The notes: a model not told the origin generated them from the sequence alone. A stretch of 64,000 nucleotides of DNA from Anaerobacillus alkalidiazotrophicus (GCF_001866055.1 NZ_MLQS01000001.1:1232501-1296500); one strand, 5' to 3'; shown: positions 16,933 through 26,982, counted from the first letter of the stretch. Program-made: numbers and translations.

Positions 16933-17082
16933 TTATTGTTTAGAATTTTGTCGTCCAGTTGGTGATATTGATTTTTCAAGTTCTTCATATGATAGAATAT
17001 TATCGGAAGTCAACCCGTCATTATGAGTATTTCCTTTTTGACTACCACCTTTAGAATTATTACGCTTCTTTTTATTTGTCAA
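16933..17082 (-). CDS. Small basic hydrophilic protein, unknown
   Basis: A 49-residue frame starting at a TTG with a good site (AAAGGTGGGG) upstream. The product is MTNKKKRNNSKGGSQKGNTH followed by a more acidic half (LSYEELEKSISPTGRQ). A lysine/asparagine-rich start followed by YEELEKS is a pattern seen in short Bacillus sporulation or stress proteins, but no family is recognised. Too short for most gene finders; confidence rests on the ribosome site and natural composition. Confidence 0.45.
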   Translation of the reverse strand: MTNKKKRNNSKGGSQKGNTHNDGLTSDNILSYEELEKSISPTGRQNSKQ

Positions 17083-17269
17083 GCCAAACCCCACCTTTCT
17101 TTTTTCTACATATATATTATGAGAAAAACATGGTTAATTTATTCTAAGGAAAACCCGATCATTGAGGTGGTATTTAGGTAACCGCTATCTCTCTTTTTTT
17201 CTATACCGAACACGCACCCTTCTCTAACGTGACCTCTACCTTATTGTTCCCGTTATTCCCACAGATTTA

Positions 17270-17475
17270 TCAACGACTATTTAATGGTGTTAAAATTTCT
17301 GGGTGATCGTTCTTCGGTGAATTTACTAAAGTTAATACTTTATAGGAACTCATTTTATCTGCTGGATAAGGAATTAATAGTGATTTTAATAAATCGGTAT
17401 CATTTACATCCGGATTTAGCCACATCTCATATGTATCTTCTGGCAAAATAACAGGCATTCGGTCATGTACAACAT
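17270..17475 (-). pseudogene. SRAP (YedK/HMCES) remnant, C-terminal part only
   Basis: The frame reads VVHDRMPVILPEDTYEMWLN...LLIPYPADKMSSYKVLTLVNSPKN, which is the C-terminal third of an SOS-response-associated peptidase family protein. This family shields abasic sites in single-stranded DNA through an N-terminal cysteine at position 2. Here the N-terminal two thirds, with the active Cys, Asn and Glu, are gone: homology stops a few residues before HDR and an in-frame stop lies just upstream. It is a relic that cannot be active. A terminator belonging to the next gene sits directly at the break. Confidence 0.75.
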
Positions 17476-17498
17476 CATAACAAACTATCTTTTCAAAT

Positions 17499-17543
17499 TA
17501 AAAGATCAGACCTACCATTGTAACGGCGAGGATCTGACCTTTA
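17499..17543 (-). terminator. Terminator of the phosphatase gene
   Basis: AAAGGTCAGA / TCTGATCTTT stem (minus strand, ~22-nt loop) followed by T-rich DNA, 13 nt past the stop. Confidence 0.65.
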
Positions 17544-17555
17544 TACATTCAAAAC

Positions 17556-17984
17556 TTACCCATTTGGAAATACTCTTTTTAGAGCTTCTTTATTCTCAGA
17601 TTTAACATTAATCTTTGGACGAGCAGCTTTAGCAAGTTCTTCAGCTTCTTCGATTGAACTTGCTTTACCTAAGGTTAGAAGGGTTCCAACTGCTACGGTA
17701 CCTGTACGGTTACTACCACCTTGGCAATGGAAGTAAATATTTTTACCTTCATGATAAGACTTAACAACATGATCAATGGACTTTTTAATAAACTCATCTT
17801 GATGCCCCGCATCGTCAACAATTGGACTATGTACTCGATGATAGTTAGTCTCTTCTGTTGGTGCCTCTGCTCTTAAATCATAAACAACATCAATTTTTTC
17901 ATTTTTTAATACATCCTCAACATCATTAGCTCCACCAATATAAATACGATTACTTAACAATTCATGGTAATTCTTTGTTCTCAT
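17556..17984 (-). CDS. Dual-specificity/tyrosine-type protein phosphatase
   Basis: A 142-residue cysteine phosphatase. The P-loop is HCQGGSNRTGTVA (consensus HCxxGxxR[ST]), with catalytic Cys near residue 92 and phosphate-binding Arg six residues later. The segment IVDDAGHQDE upstream supplies candidate general-acid aspartates. The overall size and N-terminal IYIGGANDVED fit the small DSP/ADP-ribose-linked group. Substrate unknown; it could act on phosphoprotein or on a phosphorylated small molecule. Ribosome site AGGAGG. It has no functional neighbour. Confidence 0.85.
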   Translation of the reverse strand: MRTKNYHELLSNRIYIGGANDVEDVLKNEKIDVVYDLRAEAPTEETNYHRVHSPIVDDAGHQDEFIKKSIDHVVKSYHEGKNIYFHCQGGSNRTGTVAVGTLLTLGKASSIEEAEELAKAARPKINVKSENKEALKRVFPNG

Positions 17985-18137
17985 TTACTTTTCCTCCTAG
18001 TATTACGATTTACTTTATAGCTTACTTTGTTCATGCTTTTTCAATTAAAATATATACGCAACATATAACAAATTACTTATATGATAAGTTACTTATGCAA
18101 GAATATTCAAGCTTGTTTTTGTAAAGATATTGTAAAT

Positions 18138-18214
18138 AAAGCTTCAGCGCCACTCCATTTGCTCGTCACAAAGCAACAACCGAAAACTGAGCTCGTAACT
18201 GCTGAAGCTAGACG
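18138..18214 (+). repeat. Family-1 repeat fragment
   Basis: GCTTCAGCGCCACTCCATTTGCTCGTC...GAGCTCGTAACTGCTGAAGCTAGAC shares blocks with the copies at 494 and 29771; its two ends pair (GCTTCAGC / GCTGAAGC). The rest of the gap 17985-18497 holds no gene apart from the terminator below. Confidence 0.5.
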
Positions 18215-18397
18215 TTGACACCACCTCTGTAATGTTATAACACAAGGAAGAAATCTATAGTTTCCTAAACAACGAGGAAAGGGCGATTTTCAAGTTGGGA
18301 ACATTGGCTTTTCTATAACATTGTAAAATATTATACTTGAACTCGTTTGCCAATTTTTTCATAATGTCCTACGAAATAATGATATAACAACAAAAAC

Positions 18398-18428
18398 AAG
18401 CGTACCAATCATAGGAATTGGTACGCTA
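18398..18428 (-). terminator. Terminator of the glutamate synthase operon
   Basis: AGCGTACCAAT / ATTGGTACGCT perfect stem, with a T run on the minus-strand side, 70 nt past the gltD stop. Confidence 0.8.
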
Positions 18429-18497
18429 TTTCTATTTCTAATTACTATTTTTTCTCCAAAAACTGAACGATCTAGTATATTCGGGGAGTATTAATCA

Positions 18498-19976
18498 TTA
18501 CTTAACTAAACATTTCGTTAAATATTTGTCTACTTCACGTGCAGCTTCGCGACCTTCATTGATCGCCCAAACAATTAAACTTTGACCACGTCTCGCATCA
18601 CCAGCAGCGAACACACCTTCTACATTGGTTGTGTGCTTACCGTATTCTGCATCGATCTTTTGGTTAACTGTTTCTACACCGAATTGTGTTAACATTGGTT
18701 GTTCCACACCTTCAAAACCAACAGCAATAAAGATGCACTGTGCAGGCCATACTTTTTCTGTTCCAGGAATTTCTTTAAACATTAGTCGGCCGGTTTCATC
18801 CTTAGTTTCTTCAACTTGGATTGTGTGTAATTCTTTTGCACTTCCATTTTCATCAGTAACGACCTTCTTCGTTTGAATTAAATATTCACGAGGGTCTTTA
18901 CCATATTTAGCAGCTGCTTCTTCATGAGCATATGAAACAGTGTGCACATTCGGATACGCTGGCCACATATTGTTTTCAGGTCTAGTTTCAGGTTGTTTCG
19001 AAAGAATTTGGAATAATGCAACACTACGCGCGTTTTGTCTTGTTGCTGTTGCAACACAGTCAGCCCCAGTGTCACCACCACCAATAACGATAACATCCTT
19101 ACCTTCTGTATCAATGAAATTACCATCTTTAAAGTTTGAATCTAGTAAGCTTTTTGTAGCTTTCGTTAAGTAATCCATTGCAAAATGAATTCCTTTTGCT
19201 TCCCTACCTTCAAATTTGAGATCACGCGCTTTTCTAGCCCCAATACAGAGCACAACTGCATCATACTGTTGTTTTATTTCTTCAGCTGTGATATCTACCC
19301 CAACTTCAGTGTTTGTAATAAAATCAATACCTTCTTGCTGCATTAATTTAATACGACGCTCTACTACACCTTTATCAAGTTTAATGTTAGGAATACCATA
19401 CATTAATAATCCGCCTGGTCGATCAGCACGCTCATAAACAGTTACTGAATGACCAGCTTGATTTAATTGGTCAGCACTTGCTAATCCTGATGGGCCTGAA
19501 CCGATAACTGCGACTTTCTTTCCTGTACGATTTTTCGGAATGCGAGGAGTAACCCACCCATTTTCAAATCCTTTATCAATGATCGAGCGCTCAATACCCT
19601 TAATTGATACCGCAGGGTTAGAGATCGATACCGTACATGACCCCTCACAAGGGGCGGGACAAACTCGTCCCGTAAATTCTGGGAAATTATTTGTTTTTTG
19701 TAGGCGTTCTAATGCTTCCTTCCATCTTCCACGATAAACTAAATCATTCCATTCAGGAATTAAGTTATTAATAGGACAACCAGATGCTGCACCTTGAATA
19801 ATCATTCCTGTATGGCAGAAAGGAGTTCCGCAGTCCATGCATCTAGCTCCTTGTTCACTTAATACTTCATCAGAGAAAAAGGATGAATATTCACTCCAGT
19901 CACTTAACCGTGTTTTAGGATCTCTTTCCTCTGGCTTTTTGCGACTATATTCCATAAATCCTGTTGCTTTTCCCAT
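18498..19976 (-). CDS. gltD: Glutamate synthase [NADPH] small subunit (gltB in B. subtilis naming)
   Basis: A 492-residue FAD- and Fe-S-containing subunit that passes electrons from NADPH to the large subunit. The N-terminal domain has cysteines for two 4Fe-4S clusters (ARCMDCGTPFC, GCPINN, GRVCPAPCEGSC). Then come an FAD-binding GSGPSGLASA (~155) and an NADPH-binding VIGGGDTGADC (~290), and the C-terminal GVFAAGDARRGQSLIVWAI. The ATG at 19976 is chosen because AGGAGGAG is 7 nt upstream; the ATG at 19982 is too close to it. The gene lies 18 nt after the large-subunit gene, as one operon. Confidence 0.96.
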   Translation of the reverse strand: MGKATGFMEYSRKKPEERDPKTRLSDWSEYSSFFSDEVLSEQGARCMDCGTPFCHTGMIIQGAASGCPINNLIPEWNDLVYRGRWKEALERLQKTNNFPEFTGRVCPAPCEGSCTVSISNPAVSIKGIERSIIDKGFENGWVTPRIPKNRTGKKVAVIGSGPSGLASADQLNQAGHSVTVYERADRPGGLLMYGIPNIKLDKGVVERRIKLMQQEGIDFITNTEVGVDITAEEIKQQYDAVVLCIGARKARDLKFEGREAKGIHFAMDYLTKATKSLLDSNFKDGNFIDTEGKDVIVIGGGDTGADCVATATRQNARSVALFQILSKQPETRPENNMWPAYPNVHTVSYAHEEAAAKYGKDPREYLIQTKKVVTDENGSAKELHTIQVEETKDETGRLMFKEIPGTEKVWPAQCIFIAVGFEGVEQPMLTQFGVETVNQKIDAEYGKHTTNVEGVFAAGDARRGQSLIVWAINEGREAAREVDKYLTKCLVK

Positions 19977-19994
19977 GATCATTCTCCTCCTTTC

Positions 19995-22900
19995 TTATTT
20001 CACCACTACTTCTAATTTTTTACTTGGTGCTTTTTTCTCTACAGCTGCGTTAGCTTGGAAGGCTTCCATAATTGCTTCATCTTCAGCTAAACCTCTTGCT
20101 TTGTGTTCCTGAATTTTTTCCATCATACGCTTATAGTCTTTCGGAATAACTTTTACAAACTTGCTTGTGATTTGATCCCAGTTTTTAAGAACATGATCGG
20201 CTTTTTCACTCTTCGTATAATAGAAATGGTTAACGATCATCTCTCTAACTTCTTTTGTCTCTTCTTTATTTTCAAGAGTCTCGAATTCAACTAGCTCTTT
20301 GTTACATAATGATTTAAATTCGTTTACATCATCAGCAAGTACGTAAGCAATTCCACCTGACATACCAGCTGCAAAGTTTTTCCCAACATTACCTAAGATA
20401 ACGACACGTCCACCAGTCATATATTCACATCCATGGTCTCCAATTCCTTCAACAACGGCTTTCACACCACTGTTTCGAATTGCAAAACGCTCACCAGCGC
20501 GTCCGTTAATGTAAGCTTCACCACTTGTTGCACCGATGAAAGCAACATTTCCAGCAATAACATTATCACTTGCTTTTAGTCCTGCGTTTGGATCTGGTTT
20601 AACGATTAATTTACCGCCTGATAAACCTTTTCCGAAGTAGTCATTTGTATCACCTGTTAAATGAAGAGTCATACCATTAGGAACAAAGGCACCAAAACTT
20701 TGACCAGCTGAACCGTTAAAACGAAGTGTGATCGTATCTTCAGGCAATCCTTTTTCTCCATAGCGTTTTGAAACTTCACTTCCTACAATCGTACCAACAA
20801 CGCGATTAACATTCATAATCGGGAATGTTACATCAACTGGATTTTGATTTTCTAATGCGTCTTGTACTGCTGGCAAGATTTTTTGCATATCTAAAGACTC
20901 ATCTATCTTATGATTTTGAGAGATACACTTTGTACGAGGGCCCTCAGCTTGGTAAGTTAATGCAGTTAAATCTAACTGACTCGCTTTCCAATGTTCTTTT
21001 GCACCTTCACTTACTTGAAGTACATCTGTACGTCCAACCATTTCTTCAACTGTTCTAAATCCTAGCTCTGCCATGACTTCACGAACTTCTTCGGCAATAA
21101 AGCGCATGAAGTTGACTACGTGATCAGGATCTCCAGCAAACTTATAACGAAGTTCTGGGTTTTGAGTAGCAACACCTACAGGACATGTATCTAAATGACA
21201 CGCACGCATCATAACACACCCTAATACGATAAGTGGAGCTGTTGCAAAGGCAAACTCTTCTGCTCCAAGAATTGCAGCCATAACTACATCTTTACCTGTC
21301 ATAAGCTTTCCGTCTGTTTCTAGTACAACGCGGTCACGTAAACCGTTTAGCATTAATGTTTGATGTGCTTCTGATAAGCCAAGCTCCCATGGTAATCCAG
21401 CATGCTTGATACTTGTTTTTGGTGAAGCACCTGTACCACCATCGTATCCACTGATTACAATAACATCCGCAACACCTTTAGCAACACCCGCAGCAATTGT
21501 TCCGACACCAGACTCTGATACAAGTTTTACACTAATACGCGCATGGCGATTAGCATTTTTCAAATCATGAATTAACTGCGCTAAATCTTCAATTGAGTAA
21601 ATATCATGATGTGGAGGTGGTGAAATAAGTCCAACACCCGGAGTTGACCCACGAACCTCAGCAACCCAAGGATAAACTTTGTTACCTGGAAGCTGACCAC
21701 CTTCACCTGGCTTAGCTCCTTGTGCCATTTTGATTTGTAATTCATCTGCATTAATAAGATAGTGACTCTTAACTCCAAATCGACCTGATGCAATTTGCTT
21801 AATTGCACTTCGACGATTGTCTCCATTTTCATCTACTGTAAAGCGGCTTGGATCTTCTCCACCTTCACCACTATTACTTTTTCCACCTAAGCGGTTCATA
21901 GCAATCGCTAAGGATTCATGAGCTTCTTTACTTAATGAACCATATGACATAGCTCCTGATTTAAAACGTTTCACAATCGATTCTACAGACTCAACTTCGT
22001 CAATTGAGATCGACTGGCGTTTTTCATTAAATGAGAATAAATTACGTAAATATCCAGCTTTTTCTTCATTTGCTGTTTTAGAATATTGCTTAAATAAATT
22101 GTAGTCACCTTTACGACAAGCCCATTGAAGCGTGTGAATTGTAGTTGGATTGTATTGGTGATGCTCACCATTTTTTCTCCATTGATAGTCACTTCCTGTA
22201 TCTAATGTTTTATCATAAGATTCAACATATCCAGCCTCATGACGATTTTTAGCTTCTTTGGCAATCGTTTCTATATCAATTCCACCAAGTTGTGAAGTTG
22301 TTCCAGTAAGATAACGGTCAATTACACTTGAACCAATACCAACTGCTTCGAAGATTTGTGCCCCGCGGTAACTTTGGATTGTTGAAATCCCCATTTTTGA
22401 CATTACCTTTACAACACCTTCAGTAACAGCTTTTACATACTTTCTTACTGTTTCTTCGTAGCTTAATGATAAGCTACCATCTAAAGTGGCTGCATGGTAC
22501 GTTGCATAAGTAAGATATGGATAGATTGCATCTGCTCCATAGCCGATTAATGCAGCAAAGTGATGTACTTCTCTAGCCTCTCCAGTTTCTACAATTAAGC
22601 TAACTTTCGTACGAACACCTTTTTTAACAAGGTGATGATGCACTGCACTAACTACTAATAAAGTTGGGATTGCTACTTGGTCTTTGCTCATATCTCGATC
22701 TGATAAAACTAGTAAACTTACCCCTTCTTCAATTGCTTTTTCTGCCTTTTGACATACGTCCTCAAGAGAAGTTTCTAAATCTTCAGAAAACAACGTGTGA
22801 ATAGTTGAACATTTAAACTCCGAAGTAACACCCTGTTTTAATTGTGCTAACTGATCTTGTGTTAAAATTGGCGTTTCAAGTTGAATTCGATGACAATTAT

Positions 22901-24548
22901 TTTCATTTGGATGAAGTAAATTCCCTTCAGCTCCTAAGTACGATACAGTTGATGTTACGATATGCTCACGAATTGCATCAATTGGCGGATTCGTAACTTG
23001 TGCAAAAGTTTGTTTGAAATAGTTAAACAATGATTGCGGACGATCTGATAATACCGCTAAAGGACTATCATATCCCATTGAACCAATAGGGTCTTTCCCT
23101 TGTGTAATCATTGGAATTAAATACTTTTTAACATCCTCATGCGTATAACCGAATGCTTTTTGGCGTTGAAGTAAATCTCCAAATTCTTCAGCTAACACTT
23201 GTTTTTCTTCTAACTTTACTAATTGCTTATCTAACCATTGTTGGTATGGATGCGCATTGGCCATTTCTGATTTGATTTCCTCATCAGAAATAATACGTCC
23301 TTCTTCTAAATCAATTAATAGGATTTTCCCTGGGCTCAAACGTTCTTTGTAAAGAACATTTTCTTCTTCAACATCAATAACCCCAACTTCAGATGAGAAA
23401 ATAATGTAATCATCTTTTGTTACATAATATCTAGCTGGACGTAGACCGTTACGATCTAGAATAGCTCCAATTTGTTTTCCATCTGTAAATGAAATCGCCG
23501 TTGGACCATCCCAAGGCTCCATGATACAGCTGTGATATTCATAAAAAGCTCTCTTTTCTTCTGAAATATGTGGGTTTTCTGTCCACGGTTCAGGAATTAA
23601 CATTACTGCTGCATGAGCAGGCTTTCTACCTGATAAAACAAAGAATTCAAGCGCGTTATCTAATACAGATGAGTCACTTCCGCTAGTATCTAGGATTGGA
23701 AGTAATTTCGGTAAATCTTCACCAAATACTTCTGAAACAAATTGTTGTTCACGAGCTTTCATCCAATTAATATTACCTTTTAATGTATTAATTTCTCCAT
23801 TATGGATAAGATATCTGTTCGGATGCGCTCTTTCCCAACTCGGGAATGTGTTTGTACTAAAGCGGGAATGTACTAAAGCAAAAGCTGATACAAAAGAATC
23901 GTCTTGTAGATCAAGATAAAACGTATCTACTTGTTGAGGTGTTAACAAACCTTTGTAAACGATTGTTCTACTTGATAAACTCGCAAAGTAAAAACGTAAC
24001 TCACGTTCATTTGCCCAATGTTCTGCTTGTTTTCTAATTATGAATAGCTTTCTTTCAAACACTAAATCATCTTGAATTTCATCGTTTGCACCGATAAACA
24101 CTTGACGGATAACAGGACATGTTTCTTGTCCACCTTTTCCGATTTGATTTACATCGATAGGCACTGTTCTCCAACCTAGGAGCGTCTGCCCTTCTTGTTC
24201 GATCAATTCGTTTACACGAGCTTCAACTTCAAGACGCTCTGCTTCATTTTTTGAAAAGAATAGCATCCCTACTCCGTAACGACCTTTATTTGGAAGATTA
24301 ATTTCCGGACATGCTTTACGGAAAAATTGATCAGGAATTTGCACCATTACACCAGCGCCATCCCCTGTTAAAGGATCGCTTCCTTGTCCGCCACGATGGT
24401 CAAGCTGACATAACATTTTTAGTGCTTTTTTTACAATATCATGAGTTGCAAGTCCCTTAATATGCGCATATAGACCAATTCCACATGCATCATGTTCGAA
24501 TTCAGGATGATAGAGACCTTGTGCTTTTGGTAAGTTATTAAATGTCAT
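19995..24548 (-). CDS. gltB: Glutamate synthase large subunit (gltA in B. subtilis naming)
   Basis: A 1517-residue enzyme that makes glutamate from glutamine and 2-oxoglutarate. The class-II amidotransferase domain begins after a short propeptide at Cys in HDACGIGLYAHIKG, so the first ~21 residues are expected to be removed. The central domain leads into the FMN site (GGKSNSGEGGEDPSRF, SGYDGGTGASP). The 3Fe-4S cluster is RACHLDTCPVGVATQNPELR. The C-terminal beta-helix has repeated G-x-x-G-x-x-x-G turns. The ribosome site is AGGGGAG. It is divergent from gltC, which in B. subtilis activates this operon when nitrogen and carbon supply allow. Confidence 0.97.
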   Translation of the reverse strand: MTFNNLPKAQGLYHPEFEHDACGIGLYAHIKGLATHDIVKKALKMLCQLDHRGGQGSDPLTGDGAGVMVQIPDQFFRKACPEINLPNKGRYGVGMLFFSKNEAERLEVEARVNELIEQEGQTLLGWRTVPIDVNQIGKGGQETCPVIRQVFIGANDEIQDDLVFERKLFIIRKQAEHWANERELRFYFASLSSRTIVYKGLLTPQQVDTFYLDLQDDSFVSAFALVHSRFSTNTFPSWERAHPNRYLIHNGEINTLKGNINWMKAREQQFVSEVFGEDLPKLLPILDTSGSDSSVLDNALEFFVLSGRKPAHAAVMLIPEPWTENPHISEEKRAFYEYHSCIMEPWDGPTAISFTDGKQIGAILDRNGLRPARYYVTKDDYIIFSSEVGVIDVEEENVLYKERLSPGKILLIDLEEGRIISDEEIKSEMANAHPYQQWLDKQLVKLEEKQVLAEEFGDLLQRQKAFGYTHEDVKKYLIPMITQGKDPIGSMGYDSPLAVLSDRPQSLFNYFKQTFAQVTNPPIDAIREHIVTSTVSYLGAEGNLLHPNENNCHRIQLETPILTQDQLAQLKQGVTSEFKCSTIHTLFSEDLETSLEDVCQKAEKAIEEGVSLLVLSDRDMSKDQVAIPTLLVVSAVHHHLVKKGVRTKVSLIVETGEAREVHHFAALIGYGADAIYPYLTYATYHAATLDGSLSLSYEETVRKYVKAVTEGVVKVMSKMGISTIQSYRGAQIFEAVGIGSSVIDRYLTGTTSQLGGIDIETIAKEAKNRHEAGYVESYDKTLDTGSDYQWRKNGEHHQYNPTTIHTLQWACRKGDYNLFKQYSKTANEEKAGYLRNLFSFNEKRQSISIDEVESVESIVKRFKSGAMSYGSLSKEAHESLAIAMNRLGGKSNSGEGGEDPSRFTVDENGDNRRSAIKQIASGRFGVKSHYLINADELQIKMAQGAKPGEGGQLPGNKVYPWVAEVRGSTPGVGLISPPPHHDIYSIEDLAQLIHDLKNANRHARISVKLVSESGVGTIAAGVAKGVADVIVISGYDGGTGASPKTSIKHAGLPWELGLSEAHQTLMLNGLRDRVVLETDGKLMTGKDVVMAAILGAEEFAFATAPLIVLGCVMMRACHLDTCPVGVATQNPELRYKFAGDPDHVVNFMRFIAEEVREVMAELGFRTVEEMVGRTDVLQVSEGAKEHWKASQLDLTALTYQAEGPRTKCISQNHKIDESLDMQKILPAVQDALENQNPVDVTFPIMNVNRVVGTIVGSEVSKRYGEKGLPEDTITLRFNGSAGQSFGAFVPNGMTLHLTGDTNDYFGKGLSGGKLIVKPDPNAGLKASDNVIAGNVAFIGATSGEAYINGRAGERFAIRNSGVKAVVEGIGDHGCEYMTGGRVVILGNVGKNFAAGMSGGIAYVLADDVNEFKSLCNKELVEFETLENKEETKEVREMIVNHFYYTKSEKADHVLKNWDQITSKFVKVIPKDYKRMMEKIQEHKARGLAEDEAIMEAFQANAAVEKKAPSKKLEVVVK

Positions 24549-24680
24549 TTTTATCTCCCCTGTTAGTTTTTTTCACGAATTGCTTTACGTAGTTTTTATT
24601 TTATGGTATCAAATTAATATATACAATATATGATTTAGATGATTTCTATCTCATATCGATATAAAAAAGGGATGGTGTCC
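24549..24680. promoter_or_regulatory. gltB-gltC divergent control region
   Basis: A 132-nt AT-rich spacer between divergent genes. ATCTCATATCGAT at 24648-24660 contains a T-N11-A dyad of the LysR type. By analogy with B. subtilis it should carry GltC sites for both promoters; I cannot place the boxes with certainty. Confidence 0.5.
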
Positions 24681-25574
24681 ATGGAATTACGACAACTACG
24701 CTATTTTATAGAAGTTGCTGAAAGAGAACATTTTACAAAAGCTGCAGAACATCTTCATGTCGCACAATCGGCAATAAGCCTACAAATATCAAAACTTGAG
24801 GATGAACTTGGAGTTGCGTTATTTGATCGAGTAGGTAGAAATATTAAACTAACCCCTATTGGCAAAACGTTCTTAATTCATTCAAAGGCAGCGATAAAAG
24901 CGATTGATTACGCCAAAGAAAAAGTAGATGAATATTTAGATCCAGAATTCGGGACAGTAAAAATTGGCTATCCGACAAGCCTTGCCAACCATTTACTCCC
25001 CACCGTTATTTCTGCTTTTAAAACGGAGCACCCGAAGATTTCCTACCATTTACGTCAAGGTTCATATGCTTCATTAATCGATTCAGTAAAGAATGGTGAA
25101 TTAGATCTTGCCTTTCTTGGTCCAGTGCCACCGAGTACCGCTGATATAGAAGCGCACGTATTATTTTCTGAGAATATCTCTGTTTTAGTACCAGCTAATC
25201 ACCCTGCATCTGCAAATAAAAGTTTGTCTCTTGCCGATTTGAAAAACGATGATTTTGTATTATACCCAAATGGATATGTATTACGTCAAATCGCCGTTGA
25301 TGCATGTAATGAGGCAGGATTTGAACCTAAGGTTTCAGCAGAAGGAGAAGATATGGATGCTATAAAAGGTCTTGTTTCCGCCGGTATTGGTGTAAGCCTT
25401 TTACCTAATGGTACGTTTTACGATCGAACGTCTAGTTTAACAGTACAAATACCAATCGACACACCAGAAGTGCAACGAACGGTTGGTATCATAATACCCA
25501 AAAACCGATCACTGGCACCTACTGAAAAAATATTTTTTCAATTTGTAAAAGAGTTTTTCGATTGGGATTTTTAA
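24681..25574 (+). CDS. gltC: LysR-type regulator of glutamate synthase
   Basis: A 297-residue LysR protein. The N-terminal helix-turn-helix (residues ~18-37, FTKAAEHLHVAQSAISLQIS) and the start MELRQLRYFIEVAEREHF are those of GltC. The C-terminal periplasmic-binding-like domain (~90-295) senses the effector; in B. subtilis GltC responds to 2-oxoglutarate and glutamate. The ATG at 24681 follows AAAGGGATGG; an upstream in-frame ATG at 24639 would add 14 non-family residues. Its position, back to back with the large-subunit gene, is the conserved arrangement and supports the assignment. Confidence 0.93.
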   Translation: MELRQLRYFIEVAEREHFTKAAEHLHVAQSAISLQISKLEDELGVALFDRVGRNIKLTPIGKTFLIHSKAAIKAIDYAKEKVDEYLDPEFGTVKIGYPTSLANHLLPTVISAFKTEHPKISYHLRQGSYASLIDSVKNGELDLAFLGPVPPSTADIEAHVLFSENISVLVPANHPASANKSLSLADLKNDDFVLYPNGYVLRQIAVDACNEAGFEPKVSAEGEDMDAIKGLVSAGIGVSLLPNGTFYDRTSSLTVQIPIDTPEVQRTVGIIIPKNRSLAPTEKIFFQFVKEFFDWDF

Positions 25575-25633
25575 TTCGTCTGCCTATTTACCTCCTGGAC
25601 ATTTTAGTACTAAACCAAGCTACAGAAATCTAT

Positions 25634-25667
25634 ACCTAATTACGATCGGTTCAGCGTAACTAGGTAT
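25634..25667 (+). terminator. Hairpin after gltC
   Basis: TATACCTA-TTACG pairs with CGTAACTAGGTATA across a 10-nt loop; the T tract is weak. Confidence 0.6.
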
Positions 25668-26255
25668 AGTATCTTTCGGGCAAGGTTATGAATGAGGAAA
25701 TTCATAATATAGAGAAAAATTATTTACACCTAATACTAAGTTCATCCAAAGTACTTCTTCAACTTGCTCAAATTTTGTTTCATCGCATTCAACGATTAAT
25801 ACTACTTCCGAAAACTTAGTAGGAAACTTTTTACGGTCATTTATTTTTCGTACCTCTAATAACTTAGTCATGAAGTTAAAATCTTGCAATATTTATCATC
25901 CATTGTTTTTTCATCGACATTTATATCACCTAAACTTTTTCTTATTAGGTTACTTTGAATTCAAAAATATATTCAAATACATTTTTATTTTTATTGTTGG
26001 TATGCCTAAATATTAGCACCACTTAAAATAAGTTTCACTCACTTCTTCCCATAACTGAAGTTTGTTCTACTCTTGTTACTGTTACCTGATTACACTTTCC
26101 ACCATGGGGCGGGATCCATTCACAAACTTTGGTTACCACTTTACTTCGGTTACCGCTATTATGTGATCCAAGCAAATTATAGAGCCTGGACAATTTCCTT
26201 TATTTTGTAACACAACAAAATTGACTATAATAAATTGATATGGAGGTGATTGAAC
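25668..26255. other. Intergenic region, one doubtful small ORF
   Basis: A minus-strand frame at 25686-25889 (67 codons, MTKLLEVRKINDRKKF...WMNLVLGVNNFSLYYEF) has plausible composition but no proper ribosome site and no recognised family, so I do not call it as a gene. The rest is AT-rich without features; it ends in the promoter and GGAGG site of the next gene. Confidence 0.4.
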
Positions 26256-26903
26256 TTGGAACATATTTTTTACTATTTAGTAGCTGCCTTTGTCATCTGT
26301 CATATTCCTATTATTAGAAGGTTATTTTGTACGATTAATACGTTAGTTCATGAGTCTGGACATGCAATTGCTGCACTTATGACAAGTGGGAAGGTATATT
26401 CCGTTTCGTTATATTTAAACAGCGAAGGATTGGCTGAAGTTGGTACTAGATCGTGGCTATCTCGAGTCATCGTCAGTTATGCTGGCTATACAACTTCTTC
26501 AGTCGTTGCTTTTCTTTGCTTTTACTTTATAAATTCAAACAATCTAGTATTTATATTTTATGGATTATTAGCTTTGGCAATCATAAATCTTGTCTTATGG
26601 GTTCGAAACTTTTTTGGCATTCTTTGGCTTTGTGTTTTTATTGGATTTAGTTTTTATATCGAATATCATCAGTTATTAGCATTGAAGGAAGCTCTAATAT
26701 TATTATCATCAAGCATCATCCTTATCCACTCAGTATCTAGTGCCTTTACGATATTTTACCTAAGCATTTTTCATCCTTCCCGTGCAGGTGATGCTACTAG
26801 TCTTGCATCAAACACGTTTATTCCCACTATATTATGGGGTTTCATATTTTTCGTTCAATCATTAATTAGTTTATATTATGTCTTTACGCTTTTTATTTTG
26901 TAG
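26256..26903 (+). CDS. M50-type membrane metallopeptidase
   Basis: A 215-residue integral membrane protein with six or so helices. The zinc motif HESGH (in LVHESGHAIAALMTSGKVYS, near residue 36) lies in the first membrane-embedded region, as in site-2-protease relatives of the M50B kind. These cut within the membrane or are non-catalytic relatives. I cannot see a clear NPDG-type second motif; the third zinc ligand may be in the FHPSRAGDATSLA loop, but this is uncertain. The TTG at 26256 is chosen over the TTG at 26250 because it lies 9 nt after GGAGG. Substrate unknown. Confidence 0.72.
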   Translation: MEHIFYYLVAAFVICHIPIIRRLFCTINTLVHESGHAIAALMTSGKVYSVSLYLNSEGLAEVGTRSWLSRVIVSYAGYTTSSVVAFLCFYFINSNNLVFIFYGLLALAIINLVLWVRNFFGILWLCVFIGFSFYIEYHQLLALKEALILLSSSIILIHSVSSAFTIFYLSIFHPSRAGDATSLASNTFIPTILWGFIFFVQSLISLYYVFTLFIL

Positions 26904-26916
26904 AAAAATAAAAAAA

Positions 26917-26952
26917 TCAAAAACGCTCCTCTAACTATTGGTGTGTTTTTGA
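26917..26952. terminator. Bidirectional terminator
   Basis: ATCAAAAACRCYCC pairs with GGTGTGTTTTTGAT between two convergent genes. Confidence 0.75.
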
Positions 26953-26982
26953 TAATTTTCCAAATTTCAACTAACTTTACTA

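Noticed and set aside
25686..25889. Minus-strand 67-codon frame
   Set aside because: Composition is acceptable but there is no clear ribosome site or family; kept only as a note in the intergenic entry.
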